NCBI RefSeq assembly: GCF_030272615.1
Contig: NC_081409.1
Location: 878,885,220-878,949,219 of the forward strand
DNA length: 64,000 nt
From: Cryptomeria japonica
Lineage: Eukaryota; Streptophyta; Pinopsida; Cupressales; Cupressaceae
Direction of reading: 5' to 3'
Shown here: positions 12,262 to 24,670 of the stretch, one piece after another
Numbering within the stretch: position 1 is the stretch's first letter
Layout of the letters: each line of letters begins with the position of its first letter
The notes under the pieces: generated by a model
What the model saw: only the letters and a program-made list of their open reading frames with translations
Told to the model about the DNA's origin: nothing
Database searches by the model: none
Program-made: the position numbers and the translations under genes

Positions 12262-13563
12262 TGTCATATGTAAAATTCATCATCATTCAATTAGAAACAA
12301 AGGGAAATCACGAATCCCTATCTAATCAAAGAATTCTAAATAAACCAATGAAATAATACAATCAAGCAAATAGGAATGTAAAATTATCAATTAAAACTCC
12401 CTATTCCATGACTGCATATTGCTTCCATTGTTCTTCTCTTCTTTGTGGTATGGTGGCTCTTAGATATTGCGCTGGCGACCTGCAATGACACAAAGATTCG
12501 AAGTTCGTGATTGTTGAAAAAGGAGATTGATTGCTCAATTTGTAGATTATTGGAGAGGATTGAATGAGAGGTGGAACTCAGGTGAGCTCACATGCTGATT
12601 GATAGTTGAACTGTTGACTTGGAGGTGGAACAAAATAGATTGAATTGATAAAATGAGTTAACTGATTGAGAAAAAAGCTGATTGAAAGATGAAAAAGGGT
12701 GATTGGAGGAAATAAAGAGGAGGGGATAGTTAACTGATTGAAAGCTGATTGAGAGCTTTATTTAGAAAAACCTAACTAAAAGATAGAAATAGGAATTGAA
12801 GAGATAATTGAATTAATTAATTTAGCATGTGCTTGAACTTTGACTTAGATTTTCAATTTAACCTTTGCGTGATATTTAATTCAAATAATTGAATTTATTT
12901 TAATTTCAATTTAGTATTTGGATATATTTAGAACTTGACTTTGATTTTCAATTTGATTTTTGAAATCATGCACATGCATTTGAAATTAAAAGAAATATAA
13001 ATTAAAGAATTAGAAGAAATAGAAATTAAAGAATTAGATGAAATTAGAATTTGGGGAATTAATGTAATTAAATGAAATAAAATTAGAATTTGGGAACTTG
13101 GAATTAGAAATTAGAAGAATAATTAATTAATCAAATAATTTAAAGAAACTATTTAATTATTTTAGAAATGGAATTTAATTAAATAATAAAGATTATTTAA
13201 ATTAAAGGAATTAAATCATAATTTAAATAATAAATATTTAATTAATATTTAGAAGAGTATTAATGATTAAATGATTAGAGATAGAAATTGAGAATAAAAT
13301 TTATTTAAATTAAAAAAATTATTTAAATTGAAGGATTAAAAATCATAATTAATTAAATAATAAATATTTAATTAATATTAGAAAATGTATAAAATGATTA
13401 AATGATGATAGAATTAGAAATGAATTAATTAATTAGCAATATTATGAGGAAACATGAATTAGAAGAATAAGATTAATTAACTTAATTAAAGAATTAAAGA
13501 ATTATTTAATCAATTTGAGGAATAATTAGTACATGATCAATGAGACATTTTTAGGTCTCTACA
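12262..13563 (-). repeat. E4 3' LTR
   Basis: It aligns with 34474-35932 from (T)GTAAAATTCATCATC to GAGACATTTTTAGGT. The plus-strand start is TGTCATATG here against TGTTGTATG in the partner, and the end is TCTACA. It lacks the SINE present in the 5' LTR. The second half (12880-13500) is very rich in AATTAAAT words. Confidence 0.93.
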
Positions 13564-13576
13564 TTTGCCCCTCTTT
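13564..13576 (-). promoter_or_regulatory. E4 polypurine tract
   Basis: The minus strand reads AAAGAGGGGCAAA directly before the 3' LTR start TGTAGAGACC. This is the expected plus-strand primer position and composition. Confidence 0.85.
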
Positions 13577-13840
13577 GAGACAAAATCAGAATGATGTTGT
13601 TTCAAAGAAAACGAAAAAAATTATGCCCCAGTATGCCTTGGTACCATTGTATAGTGTAAATATGCCCCCTCGGAAAAAGTGGTCGAAAAATTTAGAAATT
13701 GAGACCATATTTTTGATATCAGTATAATGAGTAGTCGTGTGAGGTTTCATGCATTTTCGAGATCGTTTGAGTAGCCTACAAGTTGTTTGAAATTGGCGGG
13801 GACCACGGGCATCGGAGTAGAAAAACCCCTAATTTTGAGC

Positions 13841-13848
13841 TATAAATA
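13841..13848 (+). promoter_or_regulatory. TATA-like box ahead of the antisense PMD gene
   Basis: TATAAATA on the plus strand lies about 540 bp ahead of the PMD coding block. A splice-acceptor-like TTTCTTTGTGCAG ends at 14383, so a 5' UTR intron is possible. This is inference from sequence only. Confidence 0.35.
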
Positions 13849-14383
13849 AAGATTTTAGCTTTTCATTTGCTCATTTGCATTGTGGTGAGTTCGTAGAGAT
13901 CCTTGCGAGTATTTGTTCATCATGGCTGGCTATAGGGCACGAGTGCACTTGTCTGACCGAGTACGTTCTTATTAGAGACCTCCGAGGACTAGCGACATTG
14001 TATTTTTCTAAATTTTTGCCTGACTTTTTGCTTGTTTTTTGCAATTTTTTTCAAAAATTTTCTAGAGACCTAATTTTTATTCATCACGCATTCACCTATC
14101 AATTTTTATGTATTAGTGCTAAGTGTTACGCAAATGCTATAAATGTACTACAAAAGCTAAGTGTTACATATAGGTGCTTAGTGTTACACATTTGTTGTAA
14201 ATGCTACGCATTCATTGCAATTGTCACGCATACGCATTAATTGTATCACAATGGTGTTAAATGTCACACATAAGTGTTTAACTTTACTCATTCATTGGTA
14301 ATTGAATTTTTTGTCATGTGTTTGATAATTTCTTGTAATCCCGTTATCCGATATCTAACATTTTCAATATTTTCTTTGTGCAG

Positions 14384-16260
14384 GAGAATATTGGAGTGTT
14401 ATACTGCCGACAGAGCAGACCCAATGGACTTGATCTTCAAGCTGATTTACTTGATGGGGAGATTGCACATATCCGACATCTAGGACTATATCATGTTTTA
14501 CATTTGCTAGAGGTTACGACCAACAGGGCCTTGATTACAAAATTAGTAGAGCGGTGGCATTTTGAGGCATGTTCCTTCCATCTTCCTACTAGTGAGGCAT
14601 CCAATACCTTAAAGGATGTTTGGCGTATACTGCACATTCCCATTCATGGTGCGAGAGTTGTCTATGATCATGATGATGGCATTGCTGGACTGTGTGCCCT
14701 TTTTGAGTGTGAGGAGTAGGATTTATAGATCAATGGTCATTATAATATTCCTTGGTCTCACTTGGACTATGATGACCTTACTATCATATTGTGCAATATC
14801 GTAAGTGGTTTGTTGATTCTTGACAGATGTGGTCATGGCTTTCCAGTTGGTTGGGGCAGAGTGCTCCATGATATGATTGCTCATCGTTGAGTATATGCTT
14901 GGGGTCCTTGTATTCTAGACATGGTTTATTATTAGATGCATGACATTGTATACCTGAGATATCGATCTATTTGTTGTGGTGTGACATTGCTCTAGACTTG
15001 GGCATGGGAGCACATTTCTGTCTCGAGACCTGTTATTCATGTTGACTTGCAGCCTGATGAGCCTTATGCATACAAATACTCATGTAGTATTAGACACAGG
15101 GGTTCGGGTAACACCTTGTACTGGTGACATCAACTTGATATCTTGCAACATTTCATTTGGAGACCATATTTAGATTGCCTCGGTTGGGCAGATGATGCAC
15201 AACACTTGCCTTTCTGCAGACAATAATGATATCTTATTGGGAGGACCATTGAGACATAGAGGATTATTGAGATGTCTCTTCCAGGATGGGTACTCAAACA
15301 GTTTGGAGAGATACAGGTGACACTTGTTGTGACAGAGTACTTTGCTCATGTTTCATGTGAGGTTTCTGATTGGGGTGTATGCATACAACCACATGTGGCG
15401 GTTGCCGATTTTGATGCTCTTTAGGAATTACAGTGGGTTGGAGTGAAGGTGCAACAGATCTAGGGACTACTTTCGGAGTATGATGCATTGTGGGCCAGAC
15501 ATAGGCCTATTCTACTGACTGATCTGACTATTCCAATCGCAACACAACAGATACGACATCCTAGACAACGACTGAGGATTGACATGGGGGAGAGGAGAGG
15601 AGATGACAAGTGAGAGGAGGGAGGAGGAGGAGAGGAGGGTGGAGGAGATTAGGGAGGAGATGAGGACATAGACATTGGTAGAGACACCAAGTCTATGAGC
15701 AGCGGAGATGATGATGATTCTTCAGAGTCATTGAGTAGTGAGGATGGGGATGAAAAAAAATTCCAGAGCTAGAGGATGTGCCTATTGCAGATGGGGGAGG
15801 AGGATAGGTCGGTGATAAAGGTGATGATGATCCTTAGATTCTCAGAGCATGAATCCAGAGTCTAGAGGATGAGGTTTCCAGACTTAGGTAACGACAAGAT
15901 ACTGAGTAGGAGGCATTCCACATAGACTATGATGCATTAGAGACCAAGAGAGATCGTCTCTAGAGGGAGAGAGATGAGGCAGTTAGACGGTCGTAGATGA
16001 TTCAGGCTGCCTATGATCAACATTTTTCTCCAGGTACTGATGCACACAAATAATTTGACAGACTCTATTACACTGTGCAGGAGGCTTTCTATTATCGAAA
16101 ACTCTACTATGACACTGTACCTGAGGGACAAAGAGCTCCTATCTTTAGTGAGGTTAGAGGTCATTCTGGTTCTAGTAGGACTTCTACATGGAGGACCAGT
16201 AGTGGTGGTGTTATGGGTCCACCTTGACATCCCAGGGCAAGATCTAGCGGGTAGGATCTA
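14384..16260 (+). pseudogene. Antisense plant mobile domain (PMD) gene within E4, decayed
   Basis: The plus-strand frame from about 14384 gives LGLYHVLHLLEV, ALITKLVERWHFEACSFHLP and LKDVWRILHIPIHGARVV. This is the typical PMD start: a Leu-rich segment, then 'alv ERW + e-t-FHLP-gE-t-tL-Dv..lLglpv-G'. Downstream pieces continue the domain (TWAWEHISVSRP; LPGWVLKQFGEIQ), followed by Gly, Asp and Ser rich tail sequence near 15590-15780. Stops begin right after residue 113 and are frequent later, so the gene is dead. PMD genes occur in plant genomes both as host genes (MAIL1/MAIN type) and inside transposable elements. The position between pol and the 3' LTR on the opposite strand matches additional antisense ORFs reported for some Tat elements. 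Its function there is unknown. Confidence 0.75.
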
Positions 16261-18805
16261 CCTATTGACAGAGGTAGTGTTGGTTGAGACATTTAGATCA
16301 TGCTATTTGAGCCTTTGGGCTTATTTTATGTATTTAGACACATTACTATTTTTGAGTTATATATATATGATATGTAGTTTTTGGCAGCAATCTATTATGC
16401 CTTGTTTTCTATGTATGTTGCATGATGCTCTGAGTTATGCAATGCATGTCTATATTATTTATGATATAATGTTATGAATGAAATGGTTTCTACATGATTT
16501 CTATATGAATAGTGTTATGAATGCGATTTAAAGTAGATGAATGCAACTTAAAACTATATGGATGCAAATTTTATTTTTGTATGATAATACCAGAATATTC
16601 TCTTAACTCAGATGAACCTTGAAGAAATGTTAGTTAGATGAAAGAAAGATGAGATTGATGAAAGAATAATGTTAGAAAATAAAATGATTAGAAAGAAGAT
16701 GAGAAACCAACAAATTATCAATAAAAAAATGAGATGAGAATGAGAATGAATGATTCATAAACCTGTGTCATTATTTATTGCACAATATATATTCATCACC
16801 GAGCCTTATTATTGAACAATGAAGCTTAGCACATCAGGGTATAAGGAATCAAGATGTAAATATATCTCATTGAAGAAACAAACACGTAGCAGACAAGGAG
16901 TGAACCCCTCCATTCTGGGAAATACACTAGGGGTCTAGGTATGTGTGGCATTCACTAGCTGAATGCTCCTATCACAAACACCCACTAGAGAAATTTCCCT
17001 ATAACTTCATCGATTCACACCACAAACAAAAAACAAAGAAAAAGATAATGCCCATCATGGCTCCTCTAGTCACTTGTGGACATCCTTGAGTAGCATAGGA
17101 ACATGATTTGTCGCCAAATGATAAAAGATAAAGGCTGACCCAGACAAAATTTAGAAGCTATACTGACCTTGTGCCTTCATTCTTAGTTGCTTGATGTGAT
17201 GGTCGATAATGTCTAATCTCATAAAGTTGCAGACCCCATTTAAGACTGACCTATCTAATTTCGAGTGTATCCTCTTCTGTTTAAGACAAGATAATGATCA
17301 CTTGATATGGATATGATACAATTGATAAGACAGTTTGATAAGCTGATTGAAGATGTTTGACTGGATAGTCTTATCCTTTATTAACTTCGTGTGAAGTGTT
17401 TGCTGGATATCTACTAGGGTATTTGTTTCTTGCGAGATATTTTATTGCAAGTTTTTTGATTTATTTTTGATTGTTTTTGGGTTGATTTTTTGGATCGATA
17501 TTTGAATGTTTTTTGGTTGATTTTTTCAGGACATTTTATGAATGTTTTTTAATTTTTGTGGATTATATATGAATGTTTTAGGATTTTATGCTTTTCACTG
17601 TTTTTGGTATTTTTATGTTTTTCACTATTTTTGGATTTTTGTGGATTATATATGAATGGTTTAGGATTTTTTCAGTTATGCTCCCAGTGTATAGACCTAT
17701 ATGACATAATGATCTGTAGAATGCATATGGAGACAATGAATTTTTGATATGACCTATGTTAATGCAATATGCATGATGAAGATGCATTTCTTATTTGAAC
17801 AAGGATGATTGTATTTGTTTAACGATTTGTAATACAGCAATTGAATTGGAGGTACAAAATATTTCATAGATAAGCGGTCAATCGATCCTTAAGGTCCCTT
17901 GGAACATCCAAATTAACACACTTAGTGACTAGGATTTACAAATGGAGATGCGGAAAACTTCCCCATTGGCTCTTGAAACTTTGATCTTCTTTTGCCCATG
18001 TGTCTGCAAATGAGTTAATTCCTGCTCTTATGTTCACTAAAGATCCTTAGCATCCTATATGACTAGATACATGGATTATTCTAACTTCAAAAGCATCCTG
18101 AATAGAGCCTTGCTGGCAGCAAGCTTTTAGAGCTCCAATGATGTTATAGACTGTAATTTCTCAAATATTGTTCTATTTCCAGTGGGTGTCCATAGCCCTA
18201 ATGGAGTTACTTGCATGTTCCTATAGTCAAGATTTTTTTCGTACTTGCATGCATGATATTTCATTTATATATCATTTCTCTTTTGCCTTGAGATGAATAT
18301 TTGGCATAGCACTTTTATTTATTTATTTTCTTGCCTTGACTTGTAAGTAATGAAACATACTTGGGTGTGACAATTATAGCAGTGCTAAAGTAGAATTTTA
18401 GATTTTTCACTAGTCATATGATCAACTAGGTGTCTCGAATGAATTAGAGATTCTGTTAATGTGTTTGAGATATAGAAATTGATAAATTATGGGTTAACAA
18501 GTCTCAAATAGTGGAATCACTACCCAACCATAAGTAAATCATCGTCACAGGGTAATGTTGAAAATGAATGACCTTAGGACCTCAAAGACTTCATGTCCGA
18601 ATATCTAAGAAAGGAGATGACCCTTGTTTCTCTTGAATGCAAATGAATAATAAACTTGGACAATTGCATTGTTCTATTGATGCTGCTATATGATAATGCA
18701 GAAACTTGCGAATGTGATGCATTTGAAAAAGAAACTATATGCGATGCAGTGTTTTGAATAAAAATGATATGCAATGTGAAAATAAAACCTAAACTAACTC
18801 AACCC
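16261..18805. other. E4 spacer between pol and the PMD gene
   Basis: No coding frame with family resemblance is visible. T-rich sequence with short direct repeats lies near 17400-17690. The frame at 16013-16477 runs across the PMD tail and has no recognisable content. Confidence 0.6.
17545..17682. repeat. Pair of direct repeats in the E4 spacer
   Basis: TTTTTGTGGATTATATATGA and the following GTTTAGGATTTT occur at about 17552-17590 and again at 17635-17674. TTTTTCACT(A/G)TTTTTGG also repeats within this block. Confidence 0.75.
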
Positions 18806-20110
18806 TTAGATATAATATCGTTTAAGGTGTACGTTGTTCATAGGGTCAGGGAGTGGATCTCCCTTCATGGTAGCCAAATGGTATGCTCCATTTCCTATAA
18901 CCCTTGTTATAATAAAAGGACCTAGCTAGTTAGGTTCAAACTTCCCTCGCTTTTCTCATTCCACTAGGTTCCTTTGGTTCTCCTTGAGAACTAGATCTCC
19001 CACTTCAAAATTCCTTGGGCGTACTCATTTATTGTAACTCCTTCTCAATTTGTTCTGGTAACCTTGTAAGGGATTGAAAGAAGTTTGTCTCTTTTCATTG
19101 AGCATTTATAGCTCTTGTAATCTTGCAACCTGATAGTCTTCCTATGATATGATTTTTTTAAGGAGACTCTTAAAGACGATAATTCTATTTCAATAGGTAG
19201 TATTGCTTCTGTACCATAGACCAAGGAATATGGTGTTGCTCCTATAGGGGTGCGTACTCCTATTCTGTAAGCCCAAAGAGTGGGATTTAACTGGAGATGC
19301 CAGTGTCATCCTGCATTAGTGACAAATTTCTTAAGGATCTTCAATATTGTTTTGTTTGTTGCCTCTGCTTGTCCATTGCTTTGCGGATAATATGGTATTG
19401 CAAATCTCTATTGTATTTGAAATTTTTCACACAATTCTCTCATTTCTTGATTTTTGAATGGACGTCCATTGTCCGTCACTGTGCACATTGGAATCCCATA
19501 TCGACAGATTATATAATTAAGCATGAACTTTTCTATTTTCTTACCAATGGTGTATGTAAGGGGAATTGCCTCAACCCATTTAGTAAAATACTCAGTAGCT
19601 GTTAAGATGAATTTTTTCCCATTGGAAGAAGTAGGATTGACTTTACCAACTAGATCTAACCCCCATTGCGAAAATGGCCATGGTGATGTAATAGGTTTAA
19701 GATCTTATGCCGGTGCATGAATAAGGTCTCCATGCATTTGACATTGTTTACATTTTTGTACATATTTATTTGCATCCTTTTTGCATAGTTGGCCAATAGT
19801 ATCCCGTTCTTAACAAATTCTTTGATAGTGGCAGGCCACCTTGATGCGCCCCATAAATTCCATCATGTACCTCCTTTATGAAAAGTTGAGCTTCTCTTTC
19901 ATCAAGACATCGGAGAAGGGTTCCATCAAAGCCCTTTCTATAAAATGTGTCAGCAAGAATAGTGTGTTTGGATGCCTAACAAATAGGAGTTTTCTTTTGA
20001 TTTCTAGACAAATTAGGAGACATATACTGAGTATATAAGTATGTGTATATCTCATTATACCACAGGGATTCTGGATGCACAATTGCACATACATATCTCA
20101 TGAGGGAATC
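18806..20110 (-). pseudogene. pol: E4 integrase, decayed
   Basis: The minus-strand translation shows an HHCC zinc region (EVHDGIYGAHQGG ... YVQKCKQCQMHG), the DDE core (WPFSQWGLDLVG; CTVTDNGRPF; IPYYPQSNGQAEATNKTIL) and the C-terminal part with DPMNNVHLKRYYI before the stop at 18806-18808. Integrase would insert the cDNA and make the 5-bp duplication. Several in-frame stops lie in the core, so it is inactive. It follows the two RNase H domains, as in all gypsy elements. Confidence 0.92.
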
Positions 20111-20216
20111 TCATATGCCGATATCATCAATTGATCTATAATAAACTCAAACTGAGTTTCATTATTAGGCATATTTAGTAGAGACCCTACTTAGCGATGG
20201 CGTCATCTGCCTTGTT

Positions 20217-20627
20217 CTACATCCTTGGAATCTGTTCAAAAGTGATATTACTGAAATGTTCTTTGTAATCTTCTACCATTTGTTTATAAGGCAACAATTT
20301 ATCATATTTTGTGTTATAGTCATCATTGACTTGATTTACAATCAGTTGTGAGTCACCATAGACTTGTAATTCTTTTATCCTCCATTGTGCAGCAGTACAA
20401 AGTCCTATGATGACAGATTCATATTCAGCTATAATGTTCGTATAGGGAAAATTTATTCTGGATGACTTAGAGATAGAATCACCTTGAGGGGTGATGAAAA
20501 GAATCCTAGCTCCAGCTCCATGATTTGTATATGACCCATCAAAGTATAATTTCCACATGGTATAAGTTGTTAATATAAACACCGATTCATCAGGAAAGTC
20601 TATTAGTAGTGGGTGACTACATTGCAA
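20217..20627 (-). pseudogene. pol: E4 second, archaeal-type RNase H (aRNH)
   Basis: About 136 residues are open. LYFDGSYTNHGAGARILFIT is the first active-site block (Asp in FDGS), IIAEYESVIIGLCTA supplies the Glu, and VYGDSQLIVNQVN supplies the second Asp. These are RNase H motifs of the class fused to plant Tat polyproteins, distinct from the usual gypsy RNase H just upstream (20658-21131). The presence of both enzymes is what assigns E4 to Tat. This segment looks the least damaged of the pol region, but the flanks hold stops. Confidence 0.92.
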
Positions 20628-20657
20628 AGGAGCCTCTGCTAACTGGTCTGCTATAAT

Positions 20658-21131
20658 CTACCCTTTGATTTCCTTTATGTCCACATATTCTATATCAAAC
20701 TCACTTAAAATCTTTACCCACTTAGCCAATATTCCAGTCAATGTTTCTCTCCTTAACAAATATTTGAGTGGATCAAAGCATGCAATGAGTTGTACTTTGT
20801 GACTCAACATGTAATATCTAAGTTTCTGAGATGCGAAAATCACTACTAGACATGTTCGTTCTATAGGAGTGTAATTAAGTTGATATCCCATTACAATTAT
20901 ACTTATATAGTAGATTGCTCTTTCTTTTCCTTGATCATCATGTTGTTCCAACAAGGCTCCTAAAGATGAGTTTGTTGCTGATATATATAGTAATAGGGGT
21001 TTTCCTGGAGTAGGTGGAACTAACACTGGAGTATTCAAAAGATAATCTTTAAAGCTTGGAAAGTTTCTTGGCACTGTTATGTCCATTTGAAGGTAACTCC
21101 TTTTCTGAGTAAATATTGGAATGGATGACAT
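20658..21131 (-). pseudogene. pol: E4 first RNase H (gypsy type)
   Basis: The stretch PLLLYISATNSSLGALLEQH matches the gypsy RNase H start, where the usual first Asp of 'lYla.s..a.ga.L' is already replaced in many Tat elements. It continues with GKERAIYYIS, LNYTPIERTCLVVIFASQKL and LLRRETLTGILAKWVKILSEFDIEYV, a classic end block. It would degrade the RNA strand during reverse transcription. Loss of catalytic acids in this copy of the domain is known for Tat elements with a second RNase H. Confidence 0.9.
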
Positions 21132-21905
21132 TTACTTGCCAGTTGTGCCATGAACCTCCTTATGGACTATAGTCTTCCTTGTAACCCTCTTAATTTCTTA
21201 AGTGTTGATGGAGGTTTCATATCCATGATTGCTTTGAACTTTGCAGGATCTACTTCAATTCCTCTGTTAGACATAACAAACCCTAAAAATTTGCCTACTG
21301 TTACACCGAACACACACTTTTTTTGGTTTATCATGACATTGTACTATGCTAATCGATCAAATATATTTGCAAGGACTTCAAGATTACCTTCTCTTGTTTG
21401 TGATTTAGCCAGTAGATCATCCACATAAGCTTCCATGATATTGTGGATCATATCATAAAATAGTGTCATCATAGCCCTTTGATATGTTGCTCCTGCATTC
21501 TTAAGACCAAACGACATGGCGTTCCAGTGGTATGTTCCCCATGGATAGGTAAATTCCATCTTTTGTTGATGTTCTGGTGCAATTATGATCTAGTTGTATC
21601 TCGAGAAACCATCCATTAATGAAATCATTTCATTCCCAACAATTAAGTGAACTATCATGTCTATGTTGGGTAATGGGAAATCATCCTTGGGACATGCTTT
21701 GTTTAGATCTTGGAAGTTGGTATAGATTCTTATGCCCTCGATAGGCTTAGTCATAGATACTAGATTGGATATCCATTCTGCATAGTCAATAGGTCAAATG
21801 AAGCCCACATCCAGTAGCTTTTGGAGTTCTATTTTGACCAGTAATGCAATTTGTGGATGCATCTTTCTTAACTTTTGTTTGTATGGTTTAATTCCTGGTA
21901 GCAAT
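21132..21905 (-). pseudogene. pol: E4 reverse transcriptase, decayed
   Basis: The minus strand shows the RT blocks in order: LVKIELQKLLDVGFI, IRIYTNFQDLNKACPKDDFP, ISLMDGFSRYN, MSFGLKNAGATYQRAM and the catalytic AYVDDLLAKS, followed by the thumb with KCVFGVTVGKFLGFVMS. It copies element RNA into cDNA inside the particle. Stops interrupt it (for example between SRYN and IIIAPE). The first Asp block is DGFSRYN and the YVDD pair is intact. Confidence 0.93.
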
Positions 21906-23309
21906 GGTAGATGATGTTACACCAATTCTAGATCTAAGCCTAGAATATTCATATAGAACCAAGTGAAATTGATAGGACATTGTTTGAAAAACTGTATGAA
22001 TTTGTCCTTTTCTTCCTGGTTTAATGATTTTTCTAAGTGGATATTATGTACAACTTCTCCTTTTGCTATATTGACTTCTTCAGTTTCTTCCATGAGTAAT
22101 GTTGAATTCTCTTTTTCAATAGGGAGATTGTCTAACTCAATCTTGCCATTGTGATTACTTTGATCCATATCTTCTGTTACAAAGGCACTTGCCTCTCCAA
22201 AGTATGATGTTTTATCTAGGTCTACAACAAATCCTGCCTTGTGATCACCTTGTGGAAATCCTTCTCTGACACCAAGGAATTCTGCAATAGCTTCATTGTT
22301 CTCAAACCAATCTAGAGTTGGTTTTCCTTCTCGTCCCCAATCAATTAGATGTGAGTGTACAAGGGATAATTCATTACTCCCTTCTGTTGTAACGGATTCT
22401 TATAACATGCATACCTAGTTATTTGAGGGACCTGGTATATTTTCATCATCTATAGACGATTTGTGATACCTTATCATGTCAATTGTTCATTGGTTGGAAT
22501 CATGATTAGATAAAAATTCATAGTCATGAGAATATGTCTCCCTTTCTATGTATGTTTCAGCTTTTGAGGTTGTATCACTTATCTCCTCTTGTTCTTGTAT
22601 TTGATTTTGTTGTAGATCGGCGGACCTCCTTTGTATAGGGGTTACTCTTCTTAAAATTAGTATAAGTCGTTGTAGTCTTTCTTCATCTAATTCATTGGGT
22701 AGAGCTTGATTTTTTTTCCCTTGGCAGAAGTATTGACAACAACCAAGAATTAGGCTCATTTATTGGTGCTAAGTCTGTGTTTGTTACCATATTTGCTTGT
22801 GTGGATGTGTTAGATAGCGTATTGTTGGGTGAATCAGTGCTAGGTTCTTGTAGAAGTTGTCTCATATCTTCACCATCTAATTCCGCACTAGGCGATGTTG
22901 GTACTTTCTTTCTTGTTTGAAATGAAGAGGGAACCATGAGTGTTTCCCAAAAGAAATAGTCTACCACAAATCCTTGCATGCTGGTACTTTCTTGCTTGCC
23001 TAAAATATTTGACTAAGTATTTGACTATTTCTTTTCCTTTTTCTTATTTCACTACTGCATTTTGAGGTTTCCCAAAAGACCTAGGAGACATAGATAACTA
23101 TTCTCCATTTGAGGTGCTTGAAATAGAGTATTCTCCACAACTAATATCTTTTATTTGCAAAGAAGATGTTGTAGGCACATTCTTCTGTGTTTTTGTGATT
23201 GTTAATGACTCCATTTGTGTAGTGAGTGGTGTTGCTTGATTAATTGGCACCTAGTTATCTACACTTTCCTTTAAGTGATTAGAGTGTTAGAATGGATTTG
23301 GATCACCCT
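21906..23309 (-). pseudogene. pol: E4 linker between protease and RT, decayed
   Basis: Minus-strand pieces at 22979-22692, 22759-22487 and 22168-21917 have no catalytic motif. Around 22350 a block (IDWGREGKPTLDWFENNEAI) resembles MDWGHEEPFHLGRFEDE in the gag-protease region near 29190, so a related sequence occurs twice in the polyprotein. Long spacers between protease and RT are common in Tat elements. Several stops and frame changes are present. Confidence 0.65.
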
Positions 23310-23733
23310 TTTATAATGATTTCAATGCCATTGTACAAGAATTTGATGCATTGATAAAATTTTGATGGTGCAACTTGCATGGTGTGAATCCATGGGCGGC
23401 CCAATAACATGTTGTACCCTATTTCTCTATCCAACACTTGGAAAGTAACCTCTGTTATTATAGGTCCTATCTATACAATTAGCATAACTATACCTTTTGA
23501 GGAACACTCTTCATCATCATATGCTTTGATTTTTATTCTCTTTGAAGAATCAATATGAAGTTCAAAATATCCCAGTGCCTTAACCAACTTTAATGTACAA
23601 ATGTTGAGACCGACTCCCCCATCTATAAGTACTCTTTTGATTCTTCTATTATGCATGTAAGCTTCTAGATGTAGCGGGTCATTATGGAGAAGTCTATCAC
23701 TAGGAATATCCTGTTCTGTGAATGCAATGCGGG
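23310..23733 (-). pseudogene. pol: E4 retropepsin-like protease
   Basis: RVLIDGGVGLNICTLKLV carries the catalytic Asp in DGG (the usual form is D-S/T-G), and MLLGRPWIH is the typical second motif of plant gypsy proteases. The upstream part (RIAFTEQDIPSDRLLHND) joins in frame to 28736 once X is removed. It would cleave the polyprotein. A stop follows IVMLIV. Confidence 0.88.
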
Positions 23734-23799
23734 TACCCTGTTGAACACTATATTTGAAAATAAAAAATATATAAAAAAAATGTATATTCCCATAGGCAT

Positions 23800-24380
23800 G
23801 AAGACTGAAAGATGTTTCGGCCAGAAAATTGTATCGAGCACTGCAAAAGAAGTTTCGTCAAAAGAGTATTTTCATCGAAACGAGGTATAGAAAGCACCAA
23901 GCAAAAGTATTTTGGCAAAAGTTACTTTCGATGAATGTAGAAAATCACTCATCGATACTCTAAGTTTCATCGAAAAGGTAAAAAACGAAAGGCAAAAAGG
24001 CAAAAGTGATTTCGAAGGAATATCATTACCGAAGAAACTCATAAAGCATTCATCGAAACGCAAGTTTTCATCGATGACATAATGTCGAACAAAAGCAAAG
24101 GTGTTTCATCGATAAAGGAGGATATCGATGAAAAAGGAATGTCGATGAACATACATGGGCCCTCACCGAAGAAAGAAATTCATCGAAAGAATGATTTCGA
24201 TGAAACTTGCAAGTGACTTATCGAAAAGGAGGTCTATCGATGAAAGAATGATTTTGATGAGTCTTGAAAGTGGCTTCTCGACATGGGATACTCACCAAAA
24301 GAATAGTATCAAAGAAAACGGGCTTTCGATGAAAGATTTAAACACTCGGCCGAAGACAAGGGTTTCATCGATAACTTGAA
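23800..24380. repeat. Array of TTTCATCGA/TCGATGAAA motifs in X
   Basis: I count 14 sites with CATCGA or its complement TCGATG between about 23870 and 24370, in both orientations and often extended to TTTCATCGA(A/T) or TCGATGAAA. Some are near-palindromes (TTTCATCGATGA). Spacing is irregular, 15-60 bp. Orientation-mixed short motifs near one end look like protein-binding sites. Confidence 0.85.
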
Positions 24381-24670
24381 ATATGATCACTTTGAGCGAA
24401 CTGTACTTCCCGCGAAAGAGTTAAAGGCCCAAGTGAAGAATGTCACATCTGCAATTAAGTTTAAACACTTGAGTAGCCGTTGTAGATGCAGAACATTAAC
24501 TGTGCACAAGTTGCCCATACGATTACAGTTGAACTGATTGAATTTTCATAAGAACCAGATCAATGCTAAAAGACTGAAAATTGTGAAGAACTTGTGGAAA
24601 CTTGCGAACGATAACCAGAAGAGCTGAGCATTTCTCCAAGTAAGTGTTGTTTCTCATATTTGCTGTAATC

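Noticed and set aside
13875-14240. Plus-strand ORF of 121 codons as a gene
   Set aside because: Low-complexity, Cys/Phe-rich translation with no family; more likely the leader or intron of the PMD gene.
16013-16477. Plus-strand ORF of 154 codons
   Set aside because: It lies in another frame than the PMD gene and its translation has no domain-like pattern.
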